64,000 nucleotides of DNA from Chengkuizengella sediminis (GTDB lineage: Bacteria; Bacillota; Bacilli; Paenibacillales; KCTC-33759), in NCBI RefSeq assembly GCF_010078385.1, contig NZ_SIJC01000007.1, positions 1 through 64,000 of the forward strand. The letters are read 5' to 3'. Positions 10,601 to 19,365 of this stretch are shown here, in pieces. Below the pieces are notes generated by a model. That model made no database searches and had not been told where the DNA came from. It was given only the letters and a program-made list of their open reading frames with translations. Each line of letters opens with the position of its first letter. The first letter of the stretch is position 1. The translations under genes and the position numbers were made by a program.

Positions 10601-10759
10601 GCTGAAGTAACTATTACTTCAGACTGGGGTATTGAAGAATGGCAAGAGGTTGACTTAATGGAACAACCGATATCCGACATTTTTAAGGGGAATTCGATCA
10701 ATTGTTCCATTAAACCCTATGAAATCAAAACATTCGCCATAAAATTCCTACGAAGGTAA
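7619..10759 (+). CDS. GH38 alpha-mannosidase (long, Ams1-like type)
   Basis: Second GH38 alpha-mannosidase, of the ~1050-aa class that resembles yeast vacuolar Ams1. Counting from an ATG at 7595, zinc motif GHTHIDVAWLW is at residues 251-261, the nucleophile Asp is in WLPDVFGYSW, and the conserved FHDIIPGSSI carries the later zinc His. The N-terminal ~230 residues form the extra domain typical of this class. The ATG at 7595 has no ribosome site; TTG 7619 is preferred because AAAGGAAG (7603-7610) sits 8 nt before it, giving 1046 aa. No signal peptide. With the short GH38 and GH125 it should cover alpha-1,2/1,3/1,6 linkages. It may have its own promoter after the upstream terminator. Confidence 0.9.
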   Translation: MFHTENKLEARIQELLTFRYQQKRGIFSFRCQEDEGEIGQYPLELTSNQTINVDDNWKGRDKYIWLQADVDIPHEWKGRKTVGLFDFGNTGGGNNSGFESLLFLNGRPYQGVDSNHQEVFFPEDAVGKTNRLDFRLWSGLEGGGLLKEQEHKIKTAQIAWLDEKVDDLYYTSLATLQTVKELSEDQPEKQLLLNTLNQTYLMIDWSLPGSESFYQSCYEAQANLNEKINQIEKQHPVTIHCIGHTHIDVAWLWRLKHTREKAARSFSTVLRLMEQYPEYVFLQTQPQLYEYIKEDYPEIYDQMKTRIKEGKWEPEGAMWLEADCNVTSGESLVRQILYGKRFFEREFGVTCKYLWLPDVFGYSWALPQILCKSGIETFMTTKISWNQYNRMPHDTFHWKGIDGSEILTHFITTPEPWNSDDSWFYTYNGLVSAKTVKGLWKSYQNKDVNQDLLLSYGYGDGGGGVNRDMLELRRRLDRMPGLPQVKPTKAGEFFDKLHQNIENTEGYVHTWDGELYLEYHRGTYTSQAHNKKMNRKLELAYREAEWLNVMNALSRGWNEYPQAELDEGWKIILRNQFHDIIPGSSIKEVYEDSKVEYEQSWDLHRSISNKALAGLIDSSVQQYTVMNASHWQQGELVQVTYDEVNQQDGNWRDQEGNHLISQRSEHGWYVQVLGLKGFSGTEILFEPHSNKHQTESVSLFDYTDSSINTPFYKIKWNKSGQIVQIYDKVAERQVFANREKGNILQVFEDKPLAHDAWDIDIFYKEKMEEVTELTSVELVECGLLRAVIRFNWTYLQSTMSQDMIVYTRSKRIDFSTNVDWHQQRKLLKVAFPVDVRTTEATYDIQYGNVKRPNHQNTSWDMARFESVGHMWADLSETGYGVSLLNDCKYGYDIMDNIMRLTLIKSATHPDPTADQGEHQFTYSLLPHQGDWRQAETVREAWVLNEPLQAIKGTLTAPFSSFLNLSCHHVHIDAIKKAENDHAVIVRLHEFEGRRAEVTITSDWGIEEWQEVDLMEQPISDIFKGNSINCSIKPYEIKTFAIKFLRR

Positions 10760-10872
10760 ACACATTTTTTTAGTATAATAAACTTAGCATCTTTCAAGAG
10801 ATGTTAGGTTTATATGCTTATCCAGACAATACACATATATTTACAACAGGAGCAGGAGGTGTATCGTCAACA

Positions 10873-12597
10873 ATGTTCAATAAAATTAAACAATATCGAC
10901 ATAAAGTGTTTTTTCAAATATTGCTAGCAAATTCTTTAATTATTATCATTTTTATGTTTCTACTTTTTGCTGTTCTGTGGTCCTACTATACGGAAATAGA
11001 GGTACAGAGAAAAATTGACGCCAATACTGCCATTTTAGAACGAATGGAAACTTATTTTAATCATAAACAAGATTTGCTGAAAACAGCGGTTCATGATCTT
11101 AGTTATACAAACAAAGAAATAATGGATGAAATTGTCTTTTCATTGGATCATAGTGAACAAGAATTAATAGAATATCGTCTAGAAAAATATATGCTAAGCA
11201 GTTCCTTTCAAATGGTTAGTAGTTGGTCATTTTTTGAAGACTATTTTGGACAAGATGAAGATGTGAGAGCAGTTACCTTAACAAGTGAAAAATCACTCAG
11301 TGAAAAAAAACTATATTCTAGACGGCATATGGATCAAAAATCTAAAAATACATTTCAAATATCCCATCCCTTGTACTACGGAAATGCAATGGAGCTGCTA
11401 GGTATACTAAATGTATATTATGATTATGCTGGAATCAATGATCTGCTAGATTCACAAAAGGAGCAGTTAAAGGGAACGGTATATGTATATACAGAAGAGG
11501 GAAAACTTCTATATTCCACAGAAGGAGGGATTCTGTTAAAAAATATCAATGTCCCGAGTTATGAAACGTCAATAAATACGATTCAGATAGATGGAGAAAA
11601 GTTTTATGCTAACAAGTTAGTAGATGAGCGATCGCAGTTAATGTTTGTTGGTATGATACCAAAAAAAGAAGTTGAACAAGTGACAACAGTTCATGTTGTG
11701 ATGTTGTTATTGACTGTAGCTTTAGCTTCGACAGCCATCACAATGACATACTGGACCATGCGAAAATATTCAAAGCGCATTCAGTCTATTGAACAATCAA
11801 TAAAAAAAGTACAAACCGGGGATTTAAATGTAAGAATCCCAGAAAATAATAACCAAAGGGATGAATTAAGCACGATATCGAATAGTTTTAACAAAATGTT
11901 AGAAGAATTAAACCGATATATCGATATTGTATTTGTGTCTGAAATTAAGCAAAAAGAAGCCGAGATGAGAGCATTGCAATCACAAATTGACCCACATTTC
12001 TTGTACAACACTTTAGAAGCGATTCGGATGAAAGCCATTGCTGATGGCAACAAGACAACAAGTGAAATGATTGTTCTATTAACGAAAATGTTCCGTTACT
12101 CGATGAAAAATCATGATGAAGTGACCATAGAGGATGAAATTTCACATGTAAAAAGCTATTTGAATTTGTTCCAAATTCGTTATCCAAATCGATTAAATGT
12201 AGTCTATGAAATTCCAGAGCATATATTAGCTTATCCTATTCCAAAATTTATTCTTCAACCGATTATTGAGAATTATATACTGCATGGATTAAGGAAGGAT
12301 GAATACTCGAATTTGCTTACAATTCATATCGAAGAGCAGAAGAAGACACTAAGTATTCGAATTCAAGATAATGGAATAGGTATTGAAAGCGATCGCTTAG
12401 AAAAAATAAGAGAGATGTTGAATGATGAAAGTGAAGTGTTAGATTCCTTAGGTTTGTCGAATGTTCATCAAAGAATTCGTTTGAAATTTGGAGATGGATA
12501 TGGACTTGAGATTAATAGTGTAGAGCATAGAGGGACCGAGGTTACAATTAACATTCTGGTTCCATTTTGGAACAGAGGTAGGGAAACGCATGTATAG
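10873..12597 (+). CDS. YesM-type sensor histidine kinase
   Basis: Membrane histidine kinase of the YesM (HPK7) family that typically controls carbohydrate uptake operons. Order from the preferred start: TM1 (about residues 12-40, very hydrophobic), extracytoplasmic sensor (~40-275), TM2 (VVMLLLTVALASTAITM), HAMP region ending in DELSTISNSFNKM, the phospho-acceptor motif QIDPHFLYNTLE, and an HATPase domain with DNGIGI and GLSNVHQR. ATG 10873 follows CAGGAGGTG by 12 nt and begins right before TM1; an upstream in-frame ATG at 10801 lacks a ribosome site. It overlaps the response regulator by 8 nt. A TATAAT at about 10773 may be its promoter. The likely ligand is a glycan or glycan-bound binding protein. 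Confidence 0.93.
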   Translation: MFNKIKQYRHKVFFQILLANSLIIIIFMFLLFAVLWSYYTEIEVQRKIDANTAILERMETYFNHKQDLLKTAVHDLSYTNKEIMDEIVFSLDHSEQELIEYRLEKYMLSSSFQMVSSWSFFEDYFGQDEDVRAVTLTSEKSLSEKKLYSRRHMDQKSKNTFQISHPLYYGNAMELLGILNVYYDYAGINDLLDSQKEQLKGTVYVYTEEGKLLYSTEGGILLKNINVPSYETSINTIQIDGEKFYANKLVDERSQLMFVGMIPKKEVEQVTTVHVVMLLLTVALASTAITMTYWTMRKYSKRIQSIEQSIKKVQTGDLNVRIPENNNQRDELSTISNSFNKMLEELNRYIDIVFVSEIKQKEAEMRALQSQIDPHFLYNTLEAIRMKAIADGNKTTSEMIVLLTKMFRYSMKNHDEVTIEDEISHVKSYLNLFQIRYPNRLNVVYEIPEHILAYPIPKFILQPIIENYILHGLRKDEYSNLLTIHIEEQKKTLSIRIQDNGIGIESDRLEKIREMLNDESEVLDSLGLSNVHQRIRLKFGDGYGLEINSVEHRGTEVTINILVPFWNRGRETHV

Positions 12598-14110
12598 AGT
12601 GTTTTTAGTTGATGATGAACCATTTATTGTAGAGGGTATGAAGTCCATTATTAATTGGGAAGATTATGGTCTTCAGGTCATTGGAGTAGCGTATGACGGC
12701 AAGCAGGCATTACAAGCATTAGAAAATCTGGAATGTGACCTTTTGATCACTGACATCATGATGCCAAATATGAACGGTCTTGAACTAATTAAGGTAATTA
12801 AACAGAGAAATCAAGATATGAAGTTTATTGTCGCAACTGGTTATCAAGAATTTCAATACGTGAAAAAAGGGATCTCTTTAGGGATTGAAAATTACTTGTT
12901 AAAACCGATAGATGAAGGAGAACTTATATCTACGCTTAGAAATGCTGTTGAAAAATTAGATAAAGCCAAACATGATGATGAAGATAGTTATATACTTAGA
13001 GATAACAGTATATGGAGATGGTTGAACCAAGACATTAGCAATCAAGAATTTACAGATCGCTTAGAATTGTATGGGATGGCACCATTCATGAATCCATTGG
13101 CTGTAGCTATTTTGCAGGTGGAATTTGATCAAACCACCCAAAAAAGATCTTTCTCTGAATTAAGAAGGTGGATTGAATCTTGTTTTTCTTGTATTTGTAC
13201 ATTAAGTCCAGAGCAGGAATTTATTTTAATTTGGTCTGGCGTAGAAGTGAGTCATGTCCAGCAGGACGTAGAACATTTGCAAGCCGAACTGCGTAATCAT
13301 AAAAAACTTGCACAATATTTTATCGCTCTTGGGTCAGAAGCGAATTCAATAGAAGAAATATTTTCAAGCTTTTTTCGGGTTAAAGAATTAAGGGCTTATC
13401 GCTTTGTTCTACCTGAAAACACGCACGTGATTACGGAAACAGGAACTCAAAATTATCTCCAAACATCAAATCTCATGATAGATTACAATTTTCAAGACCT
13501 TGTGAATCATGTATTGAACGGTGATCTAGATGGTGCCATGCAGTGGGTTGATCAGGCATTTCAGCGATTTGTCGAAGTGATATCAGTTGATATACCAAAA
13601 TTATCTAAAGGATTTGCCATTAAACTATTATCGATTGTTTTAAACGCAATAGAATCTCAAATAGATCTAAACGTCTTTTCGGAAATGGTCACTAGAATTA
13701 TGCATACAAATACGATTGAAGAGCTGAAACAAGTTATGAACCAGTTTATTATCGAAACCTTTGAAAATATTGAGAGGCATAATCAACAAATGAGTCCTAT
13801 TATTAAAAGTGTTTTGCAATATGTACATGAACATTTGCATAAGGAACTTTCTTTAAAGACGTTAAGCCAGCGTTTCCATGTGAATACCAATTATTTAGGA
13901 CAGCTTTTCCAAAAGGAAGTGGGTACCGTATTTTCAGATCATATTAACCACCTGCGAATTGAAAAGGCAAAGAAACTGCTGAAGCTGCCCCAGTATAAAG
14001 TGGGTGAAATTGGTAAGATGGTCGGTTATTCAGACCCTACTTATTTTTACAAGCAGTTTAAAAAGAGCATCGGTTTAACCCCAACGGAGTGGCGTAGTAA
14101 ACAAGTGTAA
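12590..14110 (+). CDS. YesN-type response regulator, AraC-family DNA-binding
   Basis: Cognate response regulator. The N-terminal receiver domain (1-120) has the acidic pair D8/D9, phospho-acceptor D55 in LLITDIMMPN and K105 in LLKP. A ~270-residue linker follows, then a C-terminal double HTH of AraC type (LSQRFHVNTNYLGQLFQKE and VGEIGKMVGYSDPTYFYKQF) ending TPTEWR. ATG 12590 overlaps the kinase gene by 8 nt, so the two are translationally coupled. It probably activates the ABC transporter promoter downstream and perhaps the glycosidase genes; the target site is not identified. Confidence 0.93.
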   Translation: MYRVFLVDDEPFIVEGMKSIINWEDYGLQVIGVAYDGKQALQALENLECDLLITDIMMPNMNGLELIKVIKQRNQDMKFIVATGYQEFQYVKKGISLGIENYLLKPIDEGELISTLRNAVEKLDKAKHDDEDSYILRDNSIWRWLNQDISNQEFTDRLELYGMAPFMNPLAVAILQVEFDQTTQKRSFSELRRWIESCFSCICTLSPEQEFILIWSGVEVSHVQQDVEHLQAELRNHKKLAQYFIALGSEANSIEEIFSSFFRVKELRAYRFVLPENTHVITETGTQNYLQTSNLMIDYNFQDLVNHVLNGDLDGAMQWVDQAFQRFVEVISVDIPKLSKGFAIKLLSIVLNAIESQIDLNVFSEMVTRIMHTNTIEELKQVMNQFIIETFENIERHNQQMSPIIKSVLQYVHEHLHKELSLKTLSQRFHVNTNYLGQLFQKEVGTVFSDHINHLRIEKAKKLLKLPQYKVGEIGKMVGYSDPTYFYKQFKKSIGLTPTEWRSKQV

Positions 14111-14134
14111 AAATAAAGTGGATTGATCTATTTT

Positions 14135-14168
14135 CTCATCTTTACGTAACACAAAGGTGAGTTTTTTT
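14135..14168 (+). terminator. Rho-independent terminator after the response regulator
   Basis: CTCATCTTT (14135-14143) pairs with AAAGGTGAG (14153-14161, one G-T pair) and is followed by seven T. The ~200 nt after it carry no gene and probably hold the YesN-dependent promoter of the transporter (a TACAAT -10-like box at 14322-14327 without a good -35). Confidence 0.75.
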
Positions 14169-14371
14169 AATGTTAGGAAAGTGTGATTTTCCACCATATA
14201 ATGACCAAAGAGTTTGCTGTTGTATTGGTTTTCAGGTTATTTGAACATAGTAGATTTTGGGAAATAAGATTAGTCCAGCAAATCTAATAATTGTTAACTA
14301 TCGAGTGAGATTGAACGGTTATACAATATAGATGAGGGAGAGAAATATAATTGAAAGGATCGGAGGGCTAC

Positions 14372-15310
14372 ATGAAATGGTTTAAAAATACTCTAAAAGA
14401 TTTATATGCTAATCGCATATGGCTAATGTTTGTTTTACCAGCAACCATTTGGTTCATCATTTTTTCTTATTTACCAATGATTGGACATGTTATTGCATTT
14501 AAAGATTTTAGAATTCATAGAGATGGCTTTTTCGCCAGCCTATGGCATAGCGAATGGGTTGGATTTGAAAATTTCGAGTTTTTATTTAAAACGAATGTGG
14601 CTTGGGAGATAACACGCAACACGATTTTATACAATTTAGTATTTATTTTTCTAGGACTTTTTTTAGCGGTGGCTTTTGCAATTGGCTTAAGTTTACTAGC
14701 AAATAAAAAGCTAACAAAAATTTATCAAACGGGAATGCTGTTTCCTCACTTTTTATCTTGGGTTGTTGTAAGTTATTTTGTTATGACCTTTTTAAGTACT
14801 GATCGCGGGGCAATTAACAGTCTATTATCTTTCTTCGGAGTGGAAGCGATTTCTTGGTATTACGAGCCGATCTATTGGCCTTTCATTCTTGTTTTTATGG
14901 CGATGTGGAAAGGTGTAGGATATCAGATGATTGTGTACTTAGCAGCTATTGTCGGCATCGACCGTTCCTACTATGAAGCGGCAATGATTGATGGAGCATC
15001 GAAGTGGCAGCAGATCCGCCATATAACGATTCCGATGATTACTCCTTTAATGATGATATTGACCATTATGAATATTGGGAGAATTTTTTACTCTGATTTT
15101 GGCTTGTTTTATCAGGTTACACAAAATTCAGGTGCATTATATGACGTTACAAATACCATCGATATGTATGTGTATAATGGGTTGACAACATTAGGGGATA
15201 TGAGTATGACAGCCGCTGCAGGATTTTATCAATCAGTTGTGGGTTTTGCGCTAGTGATTATAACAAATTATGTGGTGAAGAAAGTTGATGAAGACTATGC
15301 TTTATTTTAG
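14372..15310 (+). CDS. ABC sugar importer permease, LplB type
   Basis: First membrane subunit of a CUT1-type oligosaccharide ABC importer. Six hydrophobic segments start with WLMFVLPATIWFIIFSYLP, and the cytoplasmic EAA loop (YYEAAMIDGASKWQQIRHITI) that contacts the ATPase is clear. ATG 14372 follows CGGAGGG; a TTG at 14351 upstream is less likely. No ATPase gene is encoded nearby, so it should use a shared MsmX-type ATPase located elsewhere, as is usual for this subfamily. In the context of GH85/GH38/GH125 the substrate is likely an N-glycan oligosaccharide, comparable to the pneumococcal Ngt system. Confidence 0.92.
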   Translation: MKWFKNTLKDLYANRIWLMFVLPATIWFIIFSYLPMIGHVIAFKDFRIHRDGFFASLWHSEWVGFENFEFLFKTNVAWEITRNTILYNLVFIFLGLFLAVAFAIGLSLLANKKLTKIYQTGMLFPHFLSWVVVSYFVMTFLSTDRGAINSLLSFFGVEAISWYYEPIYWPFILVFMAMWKGVGYQMIVYLAAIVGIDRSYYEAAMIDGASKWQQIRHITIPMITPLMMILTIMNIGRIFYSDFGLFYQVTQNSGALYDVTNTIDMYVYNGLTTLGDMSMTAAAGFYQSVVGFALVIITNYVVKKVDEDYALF

Positions 15311-15321
15311 AAAAGGGGAAT

Positions 15322-16260
15322 ATGACCATGACAAAAAAAGCAAATAATTCATCATTGACATTGACAAATGGATATACTCCATATGGCTTAAAGGGGATTT
15401 CTAATGTTATCTTGAGCATCATGATGGCAGTTTTCTCGTTCATTTGCCTCTTTCCATTTATATATGTCATTATTATTTCTTTCACTGCTGAAGAAAGTTT
15501 AATACGAAATGGGTTCCAGATTATTCCGGATGCCTGGAGTTTAGAAGGGTATAAATATTTGTGGAAGTCGCAGGGACAAATACTACGTTCGATTGGGGTC
15601 ACCCTGTTTATTACTGTATTTGGGACATTGTTAAGTGTGGTAATGATTTCTTTATTTGGATATGCGATATCACGAAAAGAGTTCAAATATCGTAGATTCT
15701 TTACATTTTTAGCTTTTTTCACGATGTTGTTCGGTGGTGGTTTAGTACCAACTTACATCGTTGTGACACAATTTCTTGGTTTACGAGATAACGTTTTGGC
15801 ATTGATTTTACCTCTTGTTGTCCAAGCATTTTGGATCATCATTATGAGAACCTTTTTCATAAGATCTGTACCGGAAGCGGTGATTGAATCGGCACGAATT
15901 GATGGTGCAAGTGAAATTAAAATATTTATGAAAATTGTGATGCCTTTATCTTTACCCGCTATTGCAACAATTGCGTTATTCAGTACACTGACTTATTGGA
16001 ATGACTGGTTTCAGGCACTTCTTTACATCACTGATCCAGATTTATATCCGCTGCAAGCGCTGCTTTCCAAGATTGAAAGCAACATTGAATTTCTTAAGGA
16101 AATGAAATTGATATCTGGATTACAGGCGGGTATTGCTATACCAGAAGATTCGGCTAAAATGGCTATGGTGGTTATTTCAACATTACCTATCGCACTTTCT
16201 TATCCGTTTTTCCAAAAATATTTTGTAGAAGGGTTAACGGTAGGAAGTGTTAAGGAATAG
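15322..16260 (+). CDS. ABC sugar importer permease, YtcP/LplC type
   Basis: Second membrane subunit of the importer, 11 nt after the first. It has an N-terminal cytoplasmic segment, six transmembrane segments beginning VILSIMMAVFSFICLFPF, and an EAA loop (ESARIDGASEIKIFMKIVMP). The C-terminus ends with FVEGLTVGSVKE, a tail common in this subfamily. AAAGGGGAA precedes ATG 15322. It forms a heterodimer with the LplB-type subunit. Confidence 0.92.
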   Translation: MTMTKKANNSSLTLTNGYTPYGLKGISNVILSIMMAVFSFICLFPFIYVIIISFTAEESLIRNGFQIIPDAWSLEGYKYLWKSQGQILRSIGVTLFITVFGTLLSVVMISLFGYAISRKEFKYRRFFTFLAFFTMLFGGGLVPTYIVVTQFLGLRDNVLALILPLVVQAFWIIIMRTFFIRSVPEAVIESARIDGASEIKIFMKIVMPLSLPAIATIALFSTLTYWNDWFQALLYITDPDLYPLQALLSKIESNIEFLKEMKLISGLQAGIAIPEDSAKMAMVVISTLPIALSYPFFQKYFVEGLTVGSVKE

Positions 16261-16290
16261 ATACATTGATATTATAAGGGAGGTTTTACA

Positions 16291-17775
16291 ATGAAGAAGT
16301 TTTTATTATTAATGTCAGTAGTGTTAAGTTTTAGTTTTATACTTGTAGGATGTAGTGATAATGAAACAACAGAACCTGGCACAGATACAACGAACACAGA
16401 AACAAATGCCACGCTTGAGCCGTATGAGATCAAGTGGTACGCGATTGGTGGGCCTCCACAAGATCTTGATTTGGTATTGGAAGAGCTTAATCCATATTTG
16501 AAGGAAAAAATTAATGCTACTCTAGATTTGGAGTTTATCGACTGGGGTGAGTATGACAAAAAAATGACAACAATGATTACTGCTGGTGATAAATTTGATA
16601 TCGCTTTTACTAGCTCTTGGGCAGCAAATTATATAATAAACGCTCAAAAAGGTGCTTTTCTAGGATTGAATGATCTTATGGATCAATATGGACAGGATAT
16701 GAAGGCTGTTATTGATCCAGCGTTCTTAGAGGGTGCAAAAATTGATGGGGAATTGTATGCTGTTCCTGTGAACAAAGAAGTTGGGCAACAAAGCGTATAT
16801 GTATTCAACAAACGTCTCGTTGATAAACACAATATGGATATTTCAACGATTCAATCTTTAGAAGATTTAGAACCGTTTTTAAATACGATTAAAAATAATG
16901 AAGCAGATATAGAAGCACCAATCGCACCATTTTCACCATATTTGCCGTTTGACTACATCTTACAAGAGAAATTACCGTTTGCAGTGAACATGGATGGGGA
17001 TCAAGCGAAAATAGTGAATTGGTATGATGAACCAGAAACGATGGAAACGTTAAAAACAATGCATCAATATTATAATGCAGGTTACATACCAGCTGATGCC
17101 GGTACAAATGAAAATGCGACTTATGATTACCAAGTAGAAAATTGGTTTGTTAGAAAAGAAATGTACCAGCCTTATGCAGAACTTTTGTGGCAGCGTTCTG
17201 GTAATTATGAGGTAGTCGTTCAACCGATGCATGATCCTATTACGTTTAATAACTCAGTTTTGGGCTCTATGCATGCCATCTCAATTACATCAGACAACCC
17301 AGAACGTGTAATGATGTTTATGGATTTACTGAATACCGATCCTTTTGTCCGTACTACAATTGATAAAGGAGTTGAAGGTGTCCATTATGAAACACTTGAT
17401 AGTGGAAAAATTAGAGATATTGGTACAGTGCGCTCAGAGCGCTACTCCGTACCTACCTTTGCACTAGGGAATCATTTCATCCTACCTCTATATGAGGATG
17501 ATCCAGATGATAAATGGGAATCTTTCCAAACTTTTAATGATTCATCAACTAATGCACCTACGTTAGGATTTGTATTTGACACTGATTCTGTTCGTACTGA
17601 AATAGCAGCTATCTCTAACGTAGCGGAACAGTACAACAAATCGTTAATGAACGGGGCTGTAGATCCAGAAAAATACTTGTCTGAAGCGAATAAAAAGTTT
17701 ACGGATGCTGGTATAGATACTGTTATTGAAGAAATGCAAAAGCAATATGATGAGTGGAGAAATGCACAAGGGTAA
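16291..17775 (+). CDS. Oligosaccharide-binding lipoprotein of the ABC importer
   Basis: Extracellular solute-binding protein. A lipoprotein signal peptide with lipobox LVGC places the acylated Cys at residue 21, followed by a Thr/Glu/Asn-rich linker. The mature part has the two-lobed binding fold of LipO/YtcQ-type proteins (WYAIGGPPQDLDLVLEELN; ITAGDKFDIAFTSSW). AAGGGAGG precedes ATG 16291. It captures the substrate outside the membrane and hands it to the two permeases. Two hairpins after the stop probably raise its relative mRNA level. Confidence 0.92.
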   Translation: MKKFLLLMSVVLSFSFILVGCSDNETTEPGTDTTNTETNATLEPYEIKWYAIGGPPQDLDLVLEELNPYLKEKINATLDLEFIDWGEYDKKMTTMITAGDKFDIAFTSSWAANYIINAQKGAFLGLNDLMDQYGQDMKAVIDPAFLEGAKIDGELYAVPVNKEVGQQSVYVFNKRLVDKHNMDISTIQSLEDLEPFLNTIKNNEADIEAPIAPFSPYLPFDYILQEKLPFAVNMDGDQAKIVNWYDEPETMETLKTMHQYYNAGYIPADAGTNENATYDYQVENWFVRKEMYQPYAELLWQRSGNYEVVVQPMHDPITFNNSVLGSMHAISITSDNPERVMMFMDLLNTDPFVRTTIDKGVEGVHYETLDSGKIRDIGTVRSERYSVPTFALGNHFILPLYEDDPDDKWESFQTFNDSSTNAPTLGFVFDTDSVRTEIAAISNVAEQYNKSLMNGAVDPEKYLSEANKKFTDAGIDTVIEEMQKQYDEWRNAQG

Positions 17776-17819
17776 ATAAATGAGTGAAATGGTTCAAGCA
17801 TATCTTGAACATCGGCGAA

Positions 17820-17901
17820 TCAGATGGTGAATCTACACCACCTGATTGAAAATCATTGATTTTAAACAAACTGGTGCGGATGATGAATGGATCATCCGCA
17901 C
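17820..17901 (+). repeat. Two hairpins between the binding protein and GH1 genes
   Basis: Stem 1 pairs 17820-17829 with 17836-17845 (10 bp, one G-T pair). Stem 2 pairs 17874-17884 with 17891-17901 (11 bp, perfect). Neither is followed by a T tract, so they look like mRNA-stabilising or processing structures rather than full terminators, a common device to make the binding protein more abundant than the downstream enzymes. Confidence 0.65.
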
Positions 17902-17925
17902 TATGTTTATTGAAAGGTGAAATGT

Positions 17926-19344
17926 ATGATACAAACCAATGAAGATCATTGCGGAGATTTACAATTTGTCTTTCCTGAACATTTTTGGTGGGGCTCCTCA
18001 TCATCTGCAACGCAAATGGAAGGTGGAGCATATAAAGATGGGAAAGGAGTAAACATTTGGGATTATTGGTATGAGACAGAACCTGATCGTTTTCATCATG
18101 GGATAGGGCCTACTCAAACTTCGCAATTTTACGAAAAATATCGTGAAGATATTCAACTGATGAAGGCAACAGGGCATAACAGTTTCCGATTCTCGATCTC
18201 GTGGTCAAGAATGTTTGCAAAAGGAGTAGGGGAGGTCAATCCAAAGGCTGTTTCGTTTTATAACAATGTGATCAACGAGTTAATTAAACAAGGAATAGAA
18301 CCATTCGTCAATTTATACCATTTTGATATGCCACTAGACATGCAAAAGATAGGGGGATGGGAAAATCGAGATGTTGTCAAGTTTTATGTTAACTATGCAA
18401 AATCTTGCTTTGAGCTTTTTGGTGATCGTGTAAAAAAATGGTTTACTCATAATGAACCAATCGTACCGGTAGAATGTGGTTATTTATATGGTCATCACTA
18501 TCCTGCACTATGTGATTTTCAAAAAGCGGTTCAAGTAGCTTATCACTCCATGTTGGCCAGTGCAGAAGTGATTAGGGTATACAAACAACTTTGGCAGGAT
18601 GGGAAAATCGGTATTATTATCAATTTAACTCCTTCATATGCTCGCAGTGCTCATCCTGAAGATGTCAAGGCAGCGAATATTGCCGACTTACTGTTCAATC
18701 GTTCTTTTTTAGATCCATCTGTTAAGGGAGGATACCCTGTAGAACTTGTAGAGTTTTTACGAAATCACAACTTTTTACCTTCGTTTGAACGGGAAGATTT
18801 AAAAACGATAAAAGAGAATACCATTGACTTGTTAGGGATCAATTATTATCAACCGAGAAGGATTAAAGCGAAGGAGCATATTCCTAATCCTAAAGCACCT
18901 TTCATGCCAGAACAATTTTTTGATTATTATGAAATGCCAGGACGCAAGATGAACCCTCATCGTGGATGGGAAATATATGAAAAAGGAATTTACGATATTT
19001 TGATCAACGTAAAAAACAATTATGGCAATATTGAATGCTTTATTTCTGAAAACGGAATGGGCGTGGAGAATGAGCAGAGATTCTTAGATGATGATGGCTG
19101 TATACATGATGATTATCGAATTGACTTTTTCAAAGGTCACCTTAGGTGGGTCCATAAAGCTATCGAAGAAGGAGTCAACGTGAAAGGTTACCATCTTTGG
19201 ACGTTCATGGATAATTGGTCTTGGTTAAACGCATATAAAAATCGCTACGGTCTTGTATCTGTAGATTTAAATAGAGATGGTGCAAGAATGGTTAAAAAAA
19301 GCGGACTTTGGTTTAGTAAGTTAGCTGAGAATAACGGATTTTAA
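17926..19344 (+). CDS. GH1 beta-glycosidase, 6-phospho-beta-glycosidase type
   Basis: Retaining GH1 hydrolase. Acid/base Glu is in THNEP (E177) and the nucleophile Glu in ISENGMG (E375), counted from ATG 17926. Near the C-terminus, the position that is Glu in plain beta-glucosidases (FEWAEGY type) is Ser (WSWLNAYKNRYG), and the K-x-R-Y spacing fits the phosphate-binding loop of 6-phospho-beta-glycosidases. ATG 17926 is 7 nt after GAAAGGTG; a GTG at 17917 overlaps the ribosome site. There is no PTS gene here. The phosphate may instead come from one of the two downstream ROK kinases, making the core disaccharide Man-beta-1,4-GlcNAc a plausible substrate after phosphorylation. Substrate is inference. 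Confidence 0.85.
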   Translation: MIQTNEDHCGDLQFVFPEHFWWGSSSSATQMEGGAYKDGKGVNIWDYWYETEPDRFHHGIGPTQTSQFYEKYREDIQLMKATGHNSFRFSISWSRMFAKGVGEVNPKAVSFYNNVINELIKQGIEPFVNLYHFDMPLDMQKIGGWENRDVVKFYVNYAKSCFELFGDRVKKWFTHNEPIVPVECGYLYGHHYPALCDFQKAVQVAYHSMLASAEVIRVYKQLWQDGKIGIIINLTPSYARSAHPEDVKAANIADLLFNRSFLDPSVKGGYPVELVEFLRNHNFLPSFEREDLKTIKENTIDLLGINYYQPRRIKAKEHIPNPKAPFMPEQFFDYYEMPGRKMNPHRGWEIYEKGIYDILINVKNNYGNIECFISENGMGVENEQRFLDDDGCIHDDYRIDFFKGHLRWVHKAIEEGVNVKGYHLWTFMDNWSWLNAYKNRYGLVSVDLNRDGARMVKKSGLWFSKLAENNGF

Positions 19345-19365
19345 TCTTATTTGTAGGTGAACACA

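Noticed and set aside
10801-10872. N-terminal extension of the histidine kinase from ATG 10801
   Set aside because: No ribosome site, and a good GGAGGTG leads to ATG 10873 directly before the first membrane helix.
14281-14340. cre site or sigma-A promoter before the ABC transporter (TTGAACGGTTATACAA)
   Set aside because: Poor match to the cre consensus, and the -35/-10 spacings are 25 or 5 bp; control by YesN is more likely.
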